A stretch of DNA of 64,000 nt, from positions 186,001-250,000 of the forward strand of contig JAGTQC010000001.1 of NCBI GenBank assembly GCA_018396535.1. The letters are read 5' to 3'. Source of the stretch: Candidatus Bathyarchaeota archaeon (lineage in GTDB: Archaea; Thermoproteota; CALKCG01; B24; DRYS01). The notes beneath the pieces are model-generated. The model worked only from the letters and a program-made list of their open reading frames with translations. It had not been told where the DNA came from and did not search any database. Shown piece after piece: positions 16,563-25,830 of the stretch (position 1 is its first letter; every line of letters begins with the position of its first letter). The position numbers and the translations under genes were made by a program.

Positions 16563-18176
16563 ATGGGTGTAGGTAGAAGGGTTGAGTATATGGCTGTAGA
16601 TAGCTTACCAGCTGAGCGTGATGATGGTAACGTAGAGTATAAGCTTAGGGTTACCGGTATAGGTGGGAGGGAACTTGAGAAGCTAGCTTCGCAGATGAAG
16701 TATAGGCTGGATGAGGGTGGAGGGGAGGCTTTCTATGAAATAGGTGTAGCGGATGATGGAGAGATTATAGGTCTACCTGAGGAGCAGTTGTATGAGAGTA
16801 TAGATAATCTTAGGAGGGCTGCTAGTATTATAGGAGCTAAACTTAAGATTCTGAGAATCGAGAGGGGTCGTAGAGGGTTTATCGCAGAAATCCATGTAAG
16901 ATATAGTAGGGATGATAGGTATCCGGTATTCGTAACTATACCGCTACTCGGGAATGTCGATTCGGGTAAATCTAGTTTGATAGGTGTATTGACGACGGGT
17001 GTATTGGATGATGGGAACGGCTCTGCTATGAGGAGGGTAGCCCGCTTCCTTCACGAGGTTAAGAGTGGTAGGACTTCATCGATATCCACTCATCTACTTG
17101 GTTTCGATGATAATGGTAAGCCAGTTAACTATGAGCTCTTATCACCTCTAGATGAAGCTCAGATCTTCATGAAGAGTGCTAAAATCCTCTGTTTTGTAGA
17201 TCTAGCTGGTCATGAAAGGTATCTTAGAACAACTCTTAAAGGTGTCCTGGGGCGTAAACCTGACTACGCTATCCTAACGGTAGCTGCTAACGCTGGTATA
17301 GTAGGTATGGCTAAGGAGCATCTAGGTGTAGCTATAGCTTTGAAGCTACCTGTAGTGATCGTCGTTACTAAGATAGATCTTGTAGATAGATCTAAAGTCG
17401 ATGAGACTGTATCGGATATATGTAGGCTTATCAAGATGCCTGGTGTGAACCGTATACCCTTCATCGTTAAGAGTAGGGATGATGCTGTAGTAGCTGCGAG
17501 AACTGTGACTAGCGAGAGGGTGACGCCTATATTCAAGGTATCGAATACTACTGGTGAGGGGTTAGATCTCCTCAGATTCTTCCTCGATATAATACCTCCA
17601 CGTCTAAGATGGGATGAGTATGTGAGGATGCCGTTCCTCATGTATATCGATGATAAATTCGATGTTAAGGGTGTGGGTCTAGTTGTGAGTGGGCTTACGG
17701 TTCAAGGTATGGTTAAGATTGGTGATATACTTCAGTTAGGCCCGTTTAGCGATGGATCGCTTAGACTTGTTAGGGTTAAATCTATACATGTATGTCGGAT
17801 GCCTGTCGATGAAGCATATGCTGGGCAGGATGTATGTCTAGCTATAGCTAACGTCGATTATGATGAGGTGGAGAAGGGTATGACTCTAGCTGGTGAGGGG
17901 GTGAATGTTAAGCCTGTATGGATGTTCGAATCTAGGATAACGGTTCTACATCATCCTACGACTATAAGGAGAGGGTATAATGCGACTATACACCTCCATA
18001 CGATAAGGGAGGCTGTGGAGTTCGTCGATATGGAGAGGGAGCCTTTAAGAACTGGTGATACCGCCTATGTTAAGCTTAGGTTTAAGTATAGGCCTAGATT
18101 CGTAAGGATCGGGGATAATTTCGTATTCCGTGAGGGTAGGACTAGGGGTATAGGCTATATAACATCCATACTGTAG
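16563..18176 (+). CDS. GTPBP1/GTPBP2-type translational GTPase
   Basis: 537 residues. An N-terminal ~120-residue domain unique to this group is followed by an EF-Tu-like G domain: P-loop GNVDSGKSS, switch-II DLAGHERY, and TKID for guanine specificity. Two beta-barrel domains follow (from about 360 and 455). Archaeal members resemble eukaryotic GTPBP1, which takes part in tRNA delivery and mRNA surveillance or ribosome rescue; the archaeal role is not settled. Start at ATG 16563; an in-frame ATG at 16590 is a possible alternative. Confidence 0.87.
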   Translation: MGVGRRVEYMAVDSLPAERDDGNVEYKLRVTGIGGRELEKLASQMKYRLDEGGGEAFYEIGVADDGEIIGLPEEQLYESIDNLRRAASIIGAKLKILRIERGRRGFIAEIHVRYSRDDRYPVFVTIPLLGNVDSGKSSLIGVLTTGVLDDGNGSAMRRVARFLHEVKSGRTSSISTHLLGFDDNGKPVNYELLSPLDEAQIFMKSAKILCFVDLAGHERYLRTTLKGVLGRKPDYAILTVAANAGIVGMAKEHLGVAIALKLPVVIVVTKIDLVDRSKVDETVSDICRLIKMPGVNRIPFIVKSRDDAVVAARTVTSERVTPIFKVSNTTGEGLDLLRFFLDIIPPRLRWDEYVRMPFLMYIDDKFDVKGVGLVVSGLTVQGMVKIGDILQLGPFSDGSLRLVRVKSIHVCRMPVDEAYAGQDVCLAIANVDYDEVEKGMTLAGEGVNVKPVWMFESRITVLHHPTTIRRGYNATIHLHTIREAVEFVDMEREPLRTGDTAYVKLRFKYRPRFVRIGDNFVFREGRTRGIGYITSIL

Positions 18177-18232
18177 ATAGTCTTAATTAGGCTATACCTG
18201 CTTCTAGATCCTTTAATCGGGGGGTGTGGTAG

Positions 18233-19069
18233 TTGAGGGTATACATTATGACAGATATGGAGGGGGCGACTTGTATAGTTAGACCAGAACAGGCTGGTTG
18301 GGATGGGTATACAGGGTTAGAGTATCAGGAGGCTCGTAGGATGCTTACTAGCGATGTGAACGCGGCGGTGGAGGGTGCTATTCAGGGTGGAGCTGATGAA
18401 GTCTACGTGGATGATCTCCATGGTGGTGGAGGAGCTTGGAATATAGTACCGGATCTGATGCATCCTAAAGCGGTCTATATACGTACCGATCACGAGTCTA
18501 GGCTTAGATTATCCCTACTCGATAGAGGCTTTGATTGCGTATTCCTGGTAGCCTACCATGCTATGGCTGGTAATCCTAAAGCCGTACTTTCCCATACATT
18601 CTCGTCTAGATCGATATATAGGGTTTCTGTAAACGGTGTCGAAGTTGGGGAGATATCTGTAGATTCAGCTATAGCTGGATCTCTAGGTGTACCGGTCGTA
18701 TTGGTGACTGGTTGTAGCGAAGCTGTAGCTGAAGCTAGGAGGTTTCTAGGCGGGGTGGAGGCTGTTGTGGTTAAGTATGGTTTAGCTCGTACATCAGCGT
18801 ATTGTCTACCATCTGGGAGGACTTCTGAGCTTATAAGAGAGGCTGCTAGGAGGGCTGTGGAGAATCTAGCTAGGGATAGGGGGGCTTATAGCGTATTCAG
18901 GTTCAGCGAGCCTGTAAGAGTTTTGGTTGAGTATATGCATCCTAACTATGCGGATAGGATGAAGGGTGTGTACGGCGTCGAGAGGGTTGGATCGAGGGAG
19001 ATTCTCTGTAAGACTGATAGGTTTATCGATGCTGCTAGGATGCTCGGCTGGGCTGGATCAACCCTCTAG
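18233..19069 (+). CDS. D-aminopeptidase, family M55 (DppA-like)
   Basis: 278 residues matching DppA: MTDMEGATCIV (metal-binding Asp and Glu), DVNAAVEGAIQGGADEVYVDDLHG (zinc-ligand region with His), YHAMAG and LSHTFSSRSIYRVSVNG with further His. The family forms decameric zinc peptidases releasing N-terminal D-amino acids from short peptides. The start is a TTG, preceded by a GGGGGGTGTGG purine run. The stop shares CTAG (19066-19069) with the convergent APS kinase gene. With the M19 peptidase 1.7 kb upstream it suggests recycling of D-residue or modified peptides. Confidence 0.9.
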   Translation: MRVYIMTDMEGATCIVRPEQAGWDGYTGLEYQEARRMLTSDVNAAVEGAIQGGADEVYVDDLHGGGGAWNIVPDLMHPKAVYIRTDHESRLRLSLLDRGFDCVFLVAYHAMAGNPKAVLSHTFSSRSIYRVSVNGVEVGEISVDSAIAGSLGVPVVLVTGCSEAVAEARRFLGGVEAVVVKYGLARTSAYCLPSGRTSELIREAARRAVENLARDRGAYSVFRFSEPVRVLVEYMHPNYADRMKGVYGVERVGSREILCKTDRFIDAARMLGWAGSTL

Positions 19070-19608
19070 AGTTGTATGAAGCCTCTACTACGCATAGCTT
19101 CTATTATAGCTTCTACACATGATTCTGGATCGTTTACAGCTGTATTAAGCTTTAGATCTGGGTTTAAGGGTTCCTCGTATGGGACCTGTACTCCTGGTAG
19201 GGTTTCTATACTTCCTTCTAGAGCCATCCTGTATAACCCCTTCCTATCCCTAGCTATACATACCTCTAGCGGGCATTCTAGGTATACCTCCATGAATCTA
19301 CCTATCATCCTCCTAGCTTCATCCCTATACCTCCTCTTATTAGCTGTAGCATCGAAGATTACGTTAACACCGTTTCTAACTAGGAGCCATCCTATGTACG
19401 TTATAGCTCTATAGAAGTTATCCCTCTCCTCCTCTGTGTATTTTGGATTGGGTGTTAAGATTCTTCTAAGCTCATCTGATTCGAGTATCTGTGTATTGAT
19501 ACCGATTCTACGCAGCCTATCTGATAGCATCCTAGCTATAGTTGATTTACCACTTGATGGTAGACCTGTAATCCATACAGCCCATCCCTCACCCAACGAT
19601 ACCACCAT
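19066..19608 (-). CDS. Adenylylsulfate (APS) kinase-like protein
   Basis: 180-residue P-loop kinase of the APS kinase family: GLPSSGKSTIA (Walker A), DELRRILTPNPKYTEEERDNFYRAI, IFDATANKRRYRDEARR and YLECPLEVCIARDRKGLYRMA. It would phosphorylate adenosine 5'-phosphosulfate to PAPS. No other sulfate-assimilation genes are nearby, so PAPS could serve sulfation of sugars or lipids, or the enzyme may act on a related nucleotide. It is full length for a single-domain enzyme and overlaps the D-aminopeptidase gene by the palindromic CTAG at the two stops. Confidence 0.85.
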   Translation of the reverse strand: MVVSLGEGWAVWITGLPSSGKSTIARMLSDRLRRIGINTQILESDELRRILTPNPKYTEEERDNFYRAITYIGWLLVRNGVNVIFDATANKRRYRDEARRMIGRFMEVYLECPLEVCIARDRKGLYRMALEGSIETLPGVQVPYEEPLNPDLKLNTAVNDPESCVEAIIEAMRSRGFIQL

Positions 19609-19716
19609 AGTATATATGGGATGCTAGCTATCTTAAACCTACCGTATCTTCCAATATGGATTTTACGATCAAAGTGATATAGGGGTTTTAGTATATAGTA
19701 AGCTTATGGTGATCTT

Positions 19717-19983
19717 ATGCCGTATATAAAGCCTGAGAGAAGGCCTCCTCTGGATAGGATCGTAGATGAGGTGGTAGATGTATTGGCGGGTACGCCGAGC
19801 CAGGAGTGGGATGGACAGTTGAACTATCTTATAACTAGGATATTGAAGAGGCTTTATGAGCCATCATACCTTAACTATGAGAGGGTTATGGGTCTTCTCT
19901 CCTGTATCCAGCATGAATTCTATAGGAGGTTTATAGCATCCTATGAGGATCGGAAGATCGTAGAGTATGGCGATATCTGTTAG
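19717..19983 (+). CDS. DUF6899-type small conserved protein
   Basis: An 88-residue protein beginning MPYIKPERRPPLD, the usual opening of this family. The centre (GQLNYLITRILKRL...NYERVMGLLSCIQHEFYRRFIASYEDRK) and the final EYGDIC are the conserved blocks. The family occurs in archaea and in phages; its function is unknown. It is helical, with no catalytic motif apparent. It stands alone, and ATG 19717 fits the conserved N-terminus. Confidence 0.75.
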   Translation: MPYIKPERRPPLDRIVDEVVDVLAGTPSQEWDGQLNYLITRILKRLYEPSYLNYERVMGLLSCIQHEFYRRFIASYEDRKIVEYGDIC

Positions 19984-20037
19984 AGTATGGATTGATGCTG
20001 GAGGTCTGGTAACGGCTATGCTATAGGTAGGGTTAGC

Positions 20038-21156
20038 CTATCCTTTATCTCTAAGGTATTCATCGACTTCTCTAGGATTGAACTCTTCTATCGATAGTGT
20101 ATTCTCTATGAAGTTTAGTATAGCTTTCCTCTTCCAATCCTCCATCTCCGGGTAGTATAGGGGGTGTACGACTACTAGTCCTCTAAAGCAGTAGAATGGT
20201 TGTATAACTCTCAGTATTTCTGTATCCCCTGTTTCACGTATGTATGCTTCGAATAGTTCTTCGAATAGTATTCTGAATGGCTGTGTATATGATCCATGCT
20301 TCCATATCGATATGAATAGGTAGTTTATAGTTAGAGCTGAGAGATCGTCTGCTGGTTCACCATATTCTTCACGCGAGTATTCTAGGATTACTGGTTGATC
20401 ATCGCTTCTAAACCTTATGTTTCCGAAGGGGTGGAAGTCACCGTGTATCCTGGATGCTCTATGCGTGTATCGTCTAAGCTTATACCTCCATTCGATCATC
20501 TTCTTCTCTAACTTTATGAGTCTATCTTCATCTATCCATCCTAGCTTAGCTAGATCTGGGTATGAATCTACTACCCCCATAAACATCTCTCCATGGCCTA
20601 CTAGATCTCTTATATGTCTCAGGTATAGGTTGCGGTTTTCGATCTTAACCCTATGGAGTATGGATAGATGTGATGCTAGTATCCTACACCTACGTATATC
20701 TCTATCTGTTATAGTGTTTCTCGAAGCTATATCGAATAGATCGTATACGTATGGTCTACCATAATCCTCTGTAACTTCATCCATAACGTGTATGAATTCT
20801 ACTGCATCACCTATCGATTCTACGCTACCATCTGGTAGGAGGCATAGGACGTCTATAGAGGATATCTGTGATGGTAGGGGTGAGCTCTTATACAGGTTGT
20901 GTTGTAGTAGTAGTGATGCAGCTCTATCTGATACGTAATCGTGACCCCAGCCTGTATCTCCACGCATAATTCTGAGGACGAGGCTCCTCTCCACACCGTC
21001 TATATTCAACCTAATCCTATAAGCTACTGCATGGAAGCCTTCACCTAGCTTCTCATATCCGATAATCTTAGTAGGCTTCGATAACCTCTTCGATAGGAGG
21101 GTTTCCAACGATACTTTATCTATGAATATCTCCTTCGAACCTACTCTTATATTCAT
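20038..21156 (-). CDS. Protein-kinase-like phosphotransferase (aminoglycoside phosphotransferase superfamily)
   Basis: About 372 residues. VAYRIRLNIDGVERSLVLRIMRG is the N-lobe nucleotide-binding strand pair. IHGDFHPFGNIRF is the catalytic loop (Brenner motif with Asp and Asn). The following metal-binding segment is VILEYSREEYGEPADDLSAL, with E in place of the usual D. It may phosphorylate a small metabolite; relatives include choline, homoserine and methylthioribose kinases. ATG 21156 is preferred over the ATG six codons earlier because a TATA at about 21176-21186 would place the transcript start here. CysS lies upstream on the same strand, 67 nt away. Confidence 0.75.
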   Translation of the reverse strand: MNIRVGSKEIFIDKVSLETLLSKRLSKPTKIIGYEKLGEGFHAVAYRIRLNIDGVERSLVLRIMRGDTGWGHDYVSDRAASLLLQHNLYKSSPLPSQISSIDVLCLLPDGSVESIGDAVEFIHVMDEVTEDYGRPYVYDLFDIASRNTITDRDIRRCRILASHLSILHRVKIENRNLYLRHIRDLVGHGEMFMGVVDSYPDLAKLGWIDEDRLIKLEKKMIEWRYKLRRYTHRASRIHGDFHPFGNIRFRSDDQPVILEYSREEYGEPADDLSALTINYLFISIWKHGSYTQPFRILFEELFEAYIRETGDTEILRVIQPFYCFRGLVVVHPLYYPEMEDWKRKAILNFIENTLSIEEFNPREVDEYLRDKG

Positions 21157-21223
21157 TCTGCTCACATATATCATCTAATATATCTTCGTAGATATAACTA
21201 TGATATGATCCGTGTGTAGGGTT

Positions 21224-22684
21224 TCAGTATCCCCCTTCTATACGCCATATAGTTTTACCTGGTAGATCTTCGAGCTTCACGCCTATTAACGCTAATCTCC
21301 TTCTTATCTCATCTGCCGTAGCGTAATCCTTCCTCCTCCTAGCTTCATTCCTGATATCGATTATTATATCGATTAGAGCTTCTACTAGTTTACTCGAAGC
21401 CTCTCTTCTTGGAGGGGTATCTGGTAAGCCTAGTATTCTAAGCTTACTCTTAAGTATGGATTCAGCTTCGTTTAGTATAGGTTTATTGATGCTAGGTAGG
21501 TCTACTAGCTTGTTGATTGTTCTAGATATCTCGAATAGGAAGCTTAATGCTTCAGCTGTATTGAAATCGTCATCCATAGATTCATCGAAGCTGTTCGATA
21601 ACCTATATAGTTCGCTTAGTATCTGCCTCTCTTCTGATGATGCTGGTTTATCTGAAGCCTTCTCTATCTTAGCCTCCTCTATTCTAGCAAGGCTATTCAT
21701 AAGCCTCTTCATATTGGATTCGGCTTCGTTCAGCTTCTCTTCGCGATAATCTAGCGTACTTCTATAGTGTGCTGATAGTATGAATAGCCTAACCGCTGCT
21801 GGACTATACTTTTCGAGTATATCTCTAACTCTGATATAGTTTCCTAGACTTTTAGCCATCTTCTCACCGTTCACGGTTAGTAATCCTGTATGCATCCAGT
21901 ATTTTACGAATGGTTTTCTACCTGTTAACGCTTCTGCTTGAGCTATTTCATTTTCGTGATGGGGGAATATGAGATCTACTGCTCCACCATGTATATCTAT
22001 CTGTTCTCCCAGGTATTTCATAGCCATAACGGTGCATTCTATATGCCATCCTGGGAAACCGTATCCCCATGGGCTAACCCATTTAAGCGGGTAGTCTATG
22101 CTAGCCTTCTTCCATAGAGCGAAGTCTCTTGGATCCCTCTTCCCAGGATGCACATCGATTCTAGCTCCAGCTATCATCTCCTCGATTCTAACCCTGGATA
22201 GCTTACCGTAGTCTGTGAATTTAGATACATCGAAGAATACGTTTCCATCAACCTCGTATGCGTAGCCCTTCTCTATAAGCTGTTTTATAGCTTCTATCAT
22301 ATCGATTATATGACCTGTAGCTCTAGGCGATATATCCGGTCTCCTAACACCTAGAGCATCCATATCCCTGAAGTATTCACGCATATAGAATTCTACTAGA
22401 GCCATAGGCTCCACCCTCTCTCTCAAAGCTCTACCTACAACCTTATCCTCCCCAGCTTCTGTTAGATGACCTACATCCGTTATATTCTGTACATAGAATA
22501 CTCTATAACCCCTATACTCCAGCCACCTGATTATAGCATCGAAGGCTACGTATGTTCTAGCATGACCTAGATGAGTCCAATCGTAGACTGTAGGTCCACA
22601 TACATATATGCCAACCCATCCCTCATGCAGCGGTTTGAAATCCTCCTTAACCCTACTAAGCGAATTATACACTCTAATAGCCAT
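21224..22684 (-). CDS. cysS: Cysteinyl-tRNA synthetase
   Basis: 486-residue class I synthetase. YVCGPTVYDWTHLGHARTYVAFD contains the zinc-ligand Cys and the HIGH signature (here HLGH), GFPGWHIECTVMA carries further zinc ligands, and GEKMAKSLGN is the KMSKS loop. The C-terminal helical part and the anticodon-binding region are complete. It charges tRNA-Cys with cysteine. Start at ATG 22684. It is followed by the kinase-like gene on the same strand. Confidence 0.97.
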   Translation of the reverse strand: MAIRVYNSLSRVKEDFKPLHEGWVGIYVCGPTVYDWTHLGHARTYVAFDAIIRWLEYRGYRVFYVQNITDVGHLTEAGEDKVVGRALRERVEPMALVEFYMREYFRDMDALGVRRPDISPRATGHIIDMIEAIKQLIEKGYAYEVDGNVFFDVSKFTDYGKLSRVRIEEMIAGARIDVHPGKRDPRDFALWKKASIDYPLKWVSPWGYGFPGWHIECTVMAMKYLGEQIDIHGGAVDLIFPHHENEIAQAEALTGRKPFVKYWMHTGLLTVNGEKMAKSLGNYIRVRDILEKYSPAAVRLFILSAHYRSTLDYREEKLNEAESNMKRLMNSLARIEEAKIEKASDKPASSEERQILSELYRLSNSFDESMDDDFNTAEALSFLFEISRTINKLVDLPSINKPILNEAESILKSKLRILGLPDTPPRREASSKLVEALIDIIIDIRNEARRRKDYATADEIRRRLALIGVKLEDLPGKTIWRIEGGY

Positions 22685-22948
22685 CGAGCAAAATGGATAG
22701 TGTACAGGAAGGATTTAAACACTATGATCCACAGATACAGAAGTTAACCCATAACCTAAGAGATATTAAGCACCATATATTCAACCCTAAACCCTGGATA
22801 ATCTAGGTAACCTCTCAACGATCATACATCGATAAACCCTAGCATATCTATGGATACATCATGGTGGAAACAATACCGGATAGCATGGATAAATAGGGTA
22901 GGGGTTATACTAACACCTCAACCATATCCATATATGGAATCGTATATA

Positions 22949-23036
22949 CGCCGGGGGTGGGATTTGAACCCACGAGGGGCATACGCCCCACAGGCTCTCA
23001 AGGCCTGCGCGTTAGTCCAGACTCCGCAACCCCGGC
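22949..23036 (-). tRNA. tRNA-Ser (anticodon TGA)
   Basis: The minus strand gives acceptor GCCGGGG paired with CCCCGGC and discriminator G (typical of Ser). The anticodon stem CAGGC/GCCTG closes loop CTTGAGA, anticodon TGA. A long variable arm TGGGGCGTATGCCCC marks a class II tRNA. The T-arm is GTGGG-TTCAAAT-CCCAC. 88 nt, no intron, no encoded CCA. TATA-like CCTTATAGAG lies about 40 nt upstream. Confidence 0.95.
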
Positions 23037-23106
23037 TTACAGGAATCATAAGAGAGTAGAGCTAACTCTCCTCTATAAGGGTTTCACGTATGGAGCTTGA
23101 TTAAAC

Positions 23107-23652
23107 CTAACTCCCTTCTACATGCCTCCTATACATCTCTACAGCTTTCTCTACAGCTTCCTCTGCTTTATCCACATCTAGCCAACCCTCTACCTTAACC
23201 CATTTACCAGGTTCAAGCTCCTTATAATGTTCGAAGAAATGCTCTATCTCTCTAATTATTGCTTCAGGTATATCTTTAAGACATCTTATACTTGATAACC
23301 TTGGATCCACATCCTCAGTCGGTACGGCTATAAGCTTCTCATCCCTACCCTTCTCATCCTTCATAAGCATTAAGGCTACAGGTCTAGCTTTAACCAATAC
23401 ACCTGGGTTTAGAGGCTGTGATGTTATCAATAGGCAATCCAACGGATCCCCATCCTCGCATAGGGTTCCAGGTATGAAGCCGTAATCGCATGGGTATGCC
23501 ATAGATGTGAATAGAACTCTATCTAAGACTAGTAATCCAGTCTCCTTATCTATCTCATACTTATTCTTAGATCCTCTAGGAACCTCTACAAGTATATAGA
23601 CTTCCTTAGGAAGCCTACCTTCAGGTCCAGGTTTGAGTTTAGATATCCACAT
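23107..23652 (-). CDS. ppa: Inorganic pyrophosphatase (family I)
   Basis: 181 residues, standard length for archaeal family I enzymes. Visible landmarks are EVPRGSKNKYEID (active-site Lys and Glu), the YPCDYGFIPGTLCEDGDPLDCLL metal-binding core, and KDIPEAIIREIEHFFEHYKELEPGKWVKVEGW. It hydrolyses PPi to two phosphates and pulls biosynthetic reactions. Pyrophosphatase is sensitive to fluoride, which is of note given the fluoride riboswitch 7.5 kb away, though no such element precedes this gene. It is co-directional with the upstream unknown gene (10-nt gap), probably one operon. Confidence 0.96.
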   Translation of the reverse strand: MWISKLKPGPEGRLPKEVYILVEVPRGSKNKYEIDKETGLLVLDRVLFTSMAYPCDYGFIPGTLCEDGDPLDCLLITSQPLNPGVLVKARPVALMLMKDEKGRDEKLIAVPTEDVDPRLSSIRCLKDIPEAIIREIEHFFEHYKELEPGKWVKVEGWLDVDKAEEAVEKAVEMYRRHVEGS

Positions 23653-23662
23653 ACTACGCCAC

Positions 23663-24136
23663 CTATACCTTAGATAGAGCTTCTAGGATCATCTTCTTAA
23701 ACTCTTCTGTAAGCGATAGAAACTCCTCATCCCCAGCTAACCTATCCATAGTAACCTTCTGAGCTATAGCTTCAACCTCATTCTCACCGAACTTACTTAT
23801 AGCATAACCGATATTACACTCCTTCAAGAATCTTTCGAGAGCTCTACCTGCTAGAGCGTTGGAGACCGCATCTGCTAGAGTCTTCCTAATCATAGCTTCC
23901 TCACCGTATACATTCATTATCGCATAAACTACGATATCGGTGGCGAGGGAGAAGAGTATAGATGAGGATAGATCATCTATAAGCTCCTCTATACGCTTAG
24001 GATCTATACTAAGACGTTTAACCTCTCTACTCATAGAGGAGATAGCATCACTCCTAGCTCTAGGATCTAGGAGAGCTTCTCTTATAGACTTCTTTAAACT
24101 CCTATGTAGTAGCTCTTCAAAATACTCCTTACTCAT
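23663..24136 (-). CDS. Unknown helical protein upstream of pyrophosphatase
   Basis: 157 residues, almost wholly alpha-helical by composition, with many Asp, Glu, Arg and Ile. There is no signal peptide, membrane helix or recognisable motif. Examples are LHRSLKKSIREALLDPRARSD and EEFLSLTEEFKKMILEALSKV. Start ATG 24136. The 10-nt gap to ppa implies co-transcription. Codon use is like its neighbours and the frame is intact, so it is a real gene; I do not recognise its family. Confidence 0.65.
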   Translation of the reverse strand: MSKEYFEELLHRSLKKSIREALLDPRARSDAISSMSREVKRLSIDPKRIEELIDDLSSSILFSLATDIVVYAIMNVYGEEAMIRKTLADAVSNALAGRALERFLKECNIGYAISKFGENEVEAIAQKVTMDRLAGDEEFLSLTEEFKKMILEALSKV

Positions 24137-24190
24137 CGAGTATACCTCCGATAGATGATCTTATACCAGCTAGATTATAGCCATACGATG

Positions 24191-24493
24191 CTACCAGTAT
24201 ACAGTCTCAGTCTTAATACCGTTTAAAACAGCTTCAGTCTCATCTGGTTCAAGCGTCTTTCTAACACCTAGTTTGAAATGCCAATCGAAGCATGCATACC
24301 TTACAAGCTTAACACGCATACCCCTAAGATGTTCAGGTAGCTTTTCATCAGGAGTTCTCTTACTAAAACCTGTAATCCTAACAGTATAGATAACCTTCTC
24401 CCACTCCAACCCCTCCTCATCCCTAATCTTCTCACCAGTACGATCGATAGCTTCGACAACTCCTTGAAGCTTCCTAATACTCTTAGTAGACAT
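24191..24493 (-). CDS. Small conserved protein of unknown function
   Basis: 100 residues from ATG 24493 (MSTKSIRKLQGVVEAID). It has mixed strands and helices with KVIYTVRITGFSKRTP and RMRVKLVRYACFDWHFKLGV-like blocks, suggesting a small beta-barrel, but no family is recognised. The earlier in-frame TTG (24511) is rejected because a TATA-like AAGTTATATTGA at 24513-24525 would start the transcript at about 24493, making this ATG leaderless. It is a single gene between the ppa unit and the radical SAM gene. Confidence 0.65.
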   Translation of the reverse strand: MSTKSIRKLQGVVEAIDRTGEKIRDEEGLEWEKVIYTVRITGFSKRTPDEKLPEHLRGMRVKLVRYACFDWHFKLGVRKTLEPDETEAVLNGIKTETVYW

Positions 24494-24578
24494 GACACTC
24501 CGACCGATCAATATAACTTAGAGTATCGAGATAAAAGACTTTCCCCCCTCTAGGAGTCTAAACCTACGTATACCTCTA

Positions 24579-25574
24579 CTAAACGTATCGGAGATTGTCG
24601 ATAGCTATGCGTGGGCATAGAGGATCCACCTCGTCGAGTAGACCTGTCGTAGCGTATGCTCTAGCAATGCATCCACCGCGGCAGCGGCTAGATATACTAC
24701 AATCTCTACATCGATCAGGTATCCTCTTAGAGATCTTCTTAACTAGCGGATGCGATATATACTCACTCCACGCTTTAACAACACCTATACTAACATCAGA
24801 TACCCCTATCCTTAATGTATCGCATATAGGGATAGATCCATCTGGTAGGATATCCATAGATGATGCTATCGTACATGCACCTATACGGAAGTATCTACCT
24901 GAACCTATCCTCATAGCGAATGGCGTACACCATATCGAGGTATGGAAGCCTAGAGAGTATGCTTTATCACGTAGGGATGTTAGAGCTGAGAATAGCCTAC
25001 CTGGATCTGGTAGTAGCGAATATACTCTACTCGCTCGTCCTACAGGGATTATAGGTATGAACGCAGCATACCTAGAACCTAGATTACAGGAGAATTCCAG
25101 TATCGATGGAAGCTTATCTACATTAACATCGCTGATAGTTGTTACGGTAGCAAATTCTAAACCCATATCGTAGGCTATCTTCAACCCTCTAACTACAGCA
25201 TCCCAGCTTCCGATACCTCTATAAGCTTCATGTACTAGTTTATCAGCGCCATCAAGACTCGTAAATAGGAATATACCTAGATCGCTGAATAGCTTTGCAT
25301 AACCTACATCGAATAGCTTCATATTAGATTGAATAGAAACCTCAAGCCCCCCATCCCTTAGTATTTTCAAAACATCCCTTAGTGGAGGCCATAGTAGAGG
25401 TTCACCACCAGTTATCCCTACAGATCTAGATGCTAACTCTACTAATCCTTCAGCAGTCTTGATAGCTTCTTCATGATCGAACTCCCCTCTTAGATCACTA
25501 GTATAGCAGTAGCTACAATGTATATTACAACGTGAGGTTACTAACCATATAACGAAGCTGGGTGTAGATGCCAT
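24579..25574 (-). CDS. Radical SAM protein with SPASM-like C-terminus
   Basis: About 331 residues. CNIHCSYC is the 4Fe-4S/SAM-binding motif, GITGGEPLL is the GGE motif, and SIQSNMKLFD continues the partial TIM barrel. The C-terminal half carries a second Cys set (CTIASSMDILPDGSIPICDTLR, then CRDCSISSRCRGGC), typical of SPASM/twitch auxiliary clusters. Relatives modify peptides, heme precursors (AhbC/D type) or anaerobic sulfatases; no peptide substrate or heme gene is adjacent. GGAGGGATC before ATG 25574 is a good Shine-Dalgarno site, so this start is taken rather than ATG 25589, which lies within that site. Confidence 0.87.
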   Translation of the reverse strand: MASTPSFVIWLVTSRCNIHCSYCYTSDLRGEFDHEEAIKTAEGLVELASRSVGITGGEPLLWPPLRDVLKILRDGGLEVSIQSNMKLFDVGYAKLFSDLGIFLFTSLDGADKLVHEAYRGIGSWDAVVRGLKIAYDMGLEFATVTTISDVNVDKLPSILEFSCNLGSRYAAFIPIIPVGRASRVYSLLPDPGRLFSALTSLRDKAYSLGFHTSIWCTPFAMRIGSGRYFRIGACTIASSMDILPDGSIPICDTLRIGVSDVSIGVVKAWSEYISHPLVKKISKRIPDRCRDCSISSRCRGGCIARAYATTGLLDEVDPLCPRIAIDNLRYV

Positions 25575-25830
25575 ATAAGATCCCTCCATAATCGATGTTA
25601 AACGATACGTGAATCCATCGATAACTACTCTATTATAGACTCTATACTATTGATAGGGTAAGTAGTAGATAATCTTTTTGCATGGAAGAGTATAGTCTTG
25701 GTAGGGTTTCGCTAAGCATGGATTAGAAAGATTTGGAGAATCTCTACGATACCATCTATAGTATAGGAGGTGGTTTCAATATAGGGTATTAGAAAAACCT
25801 CCTAACCATTATATAGCTACCTAGTATCCG

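Noticed and set aside
22850..23059. Small plus-strand ORF of 69 codons
   Set aside because: It runs through the antisense of tRNA-Ser and has no promoter or family.
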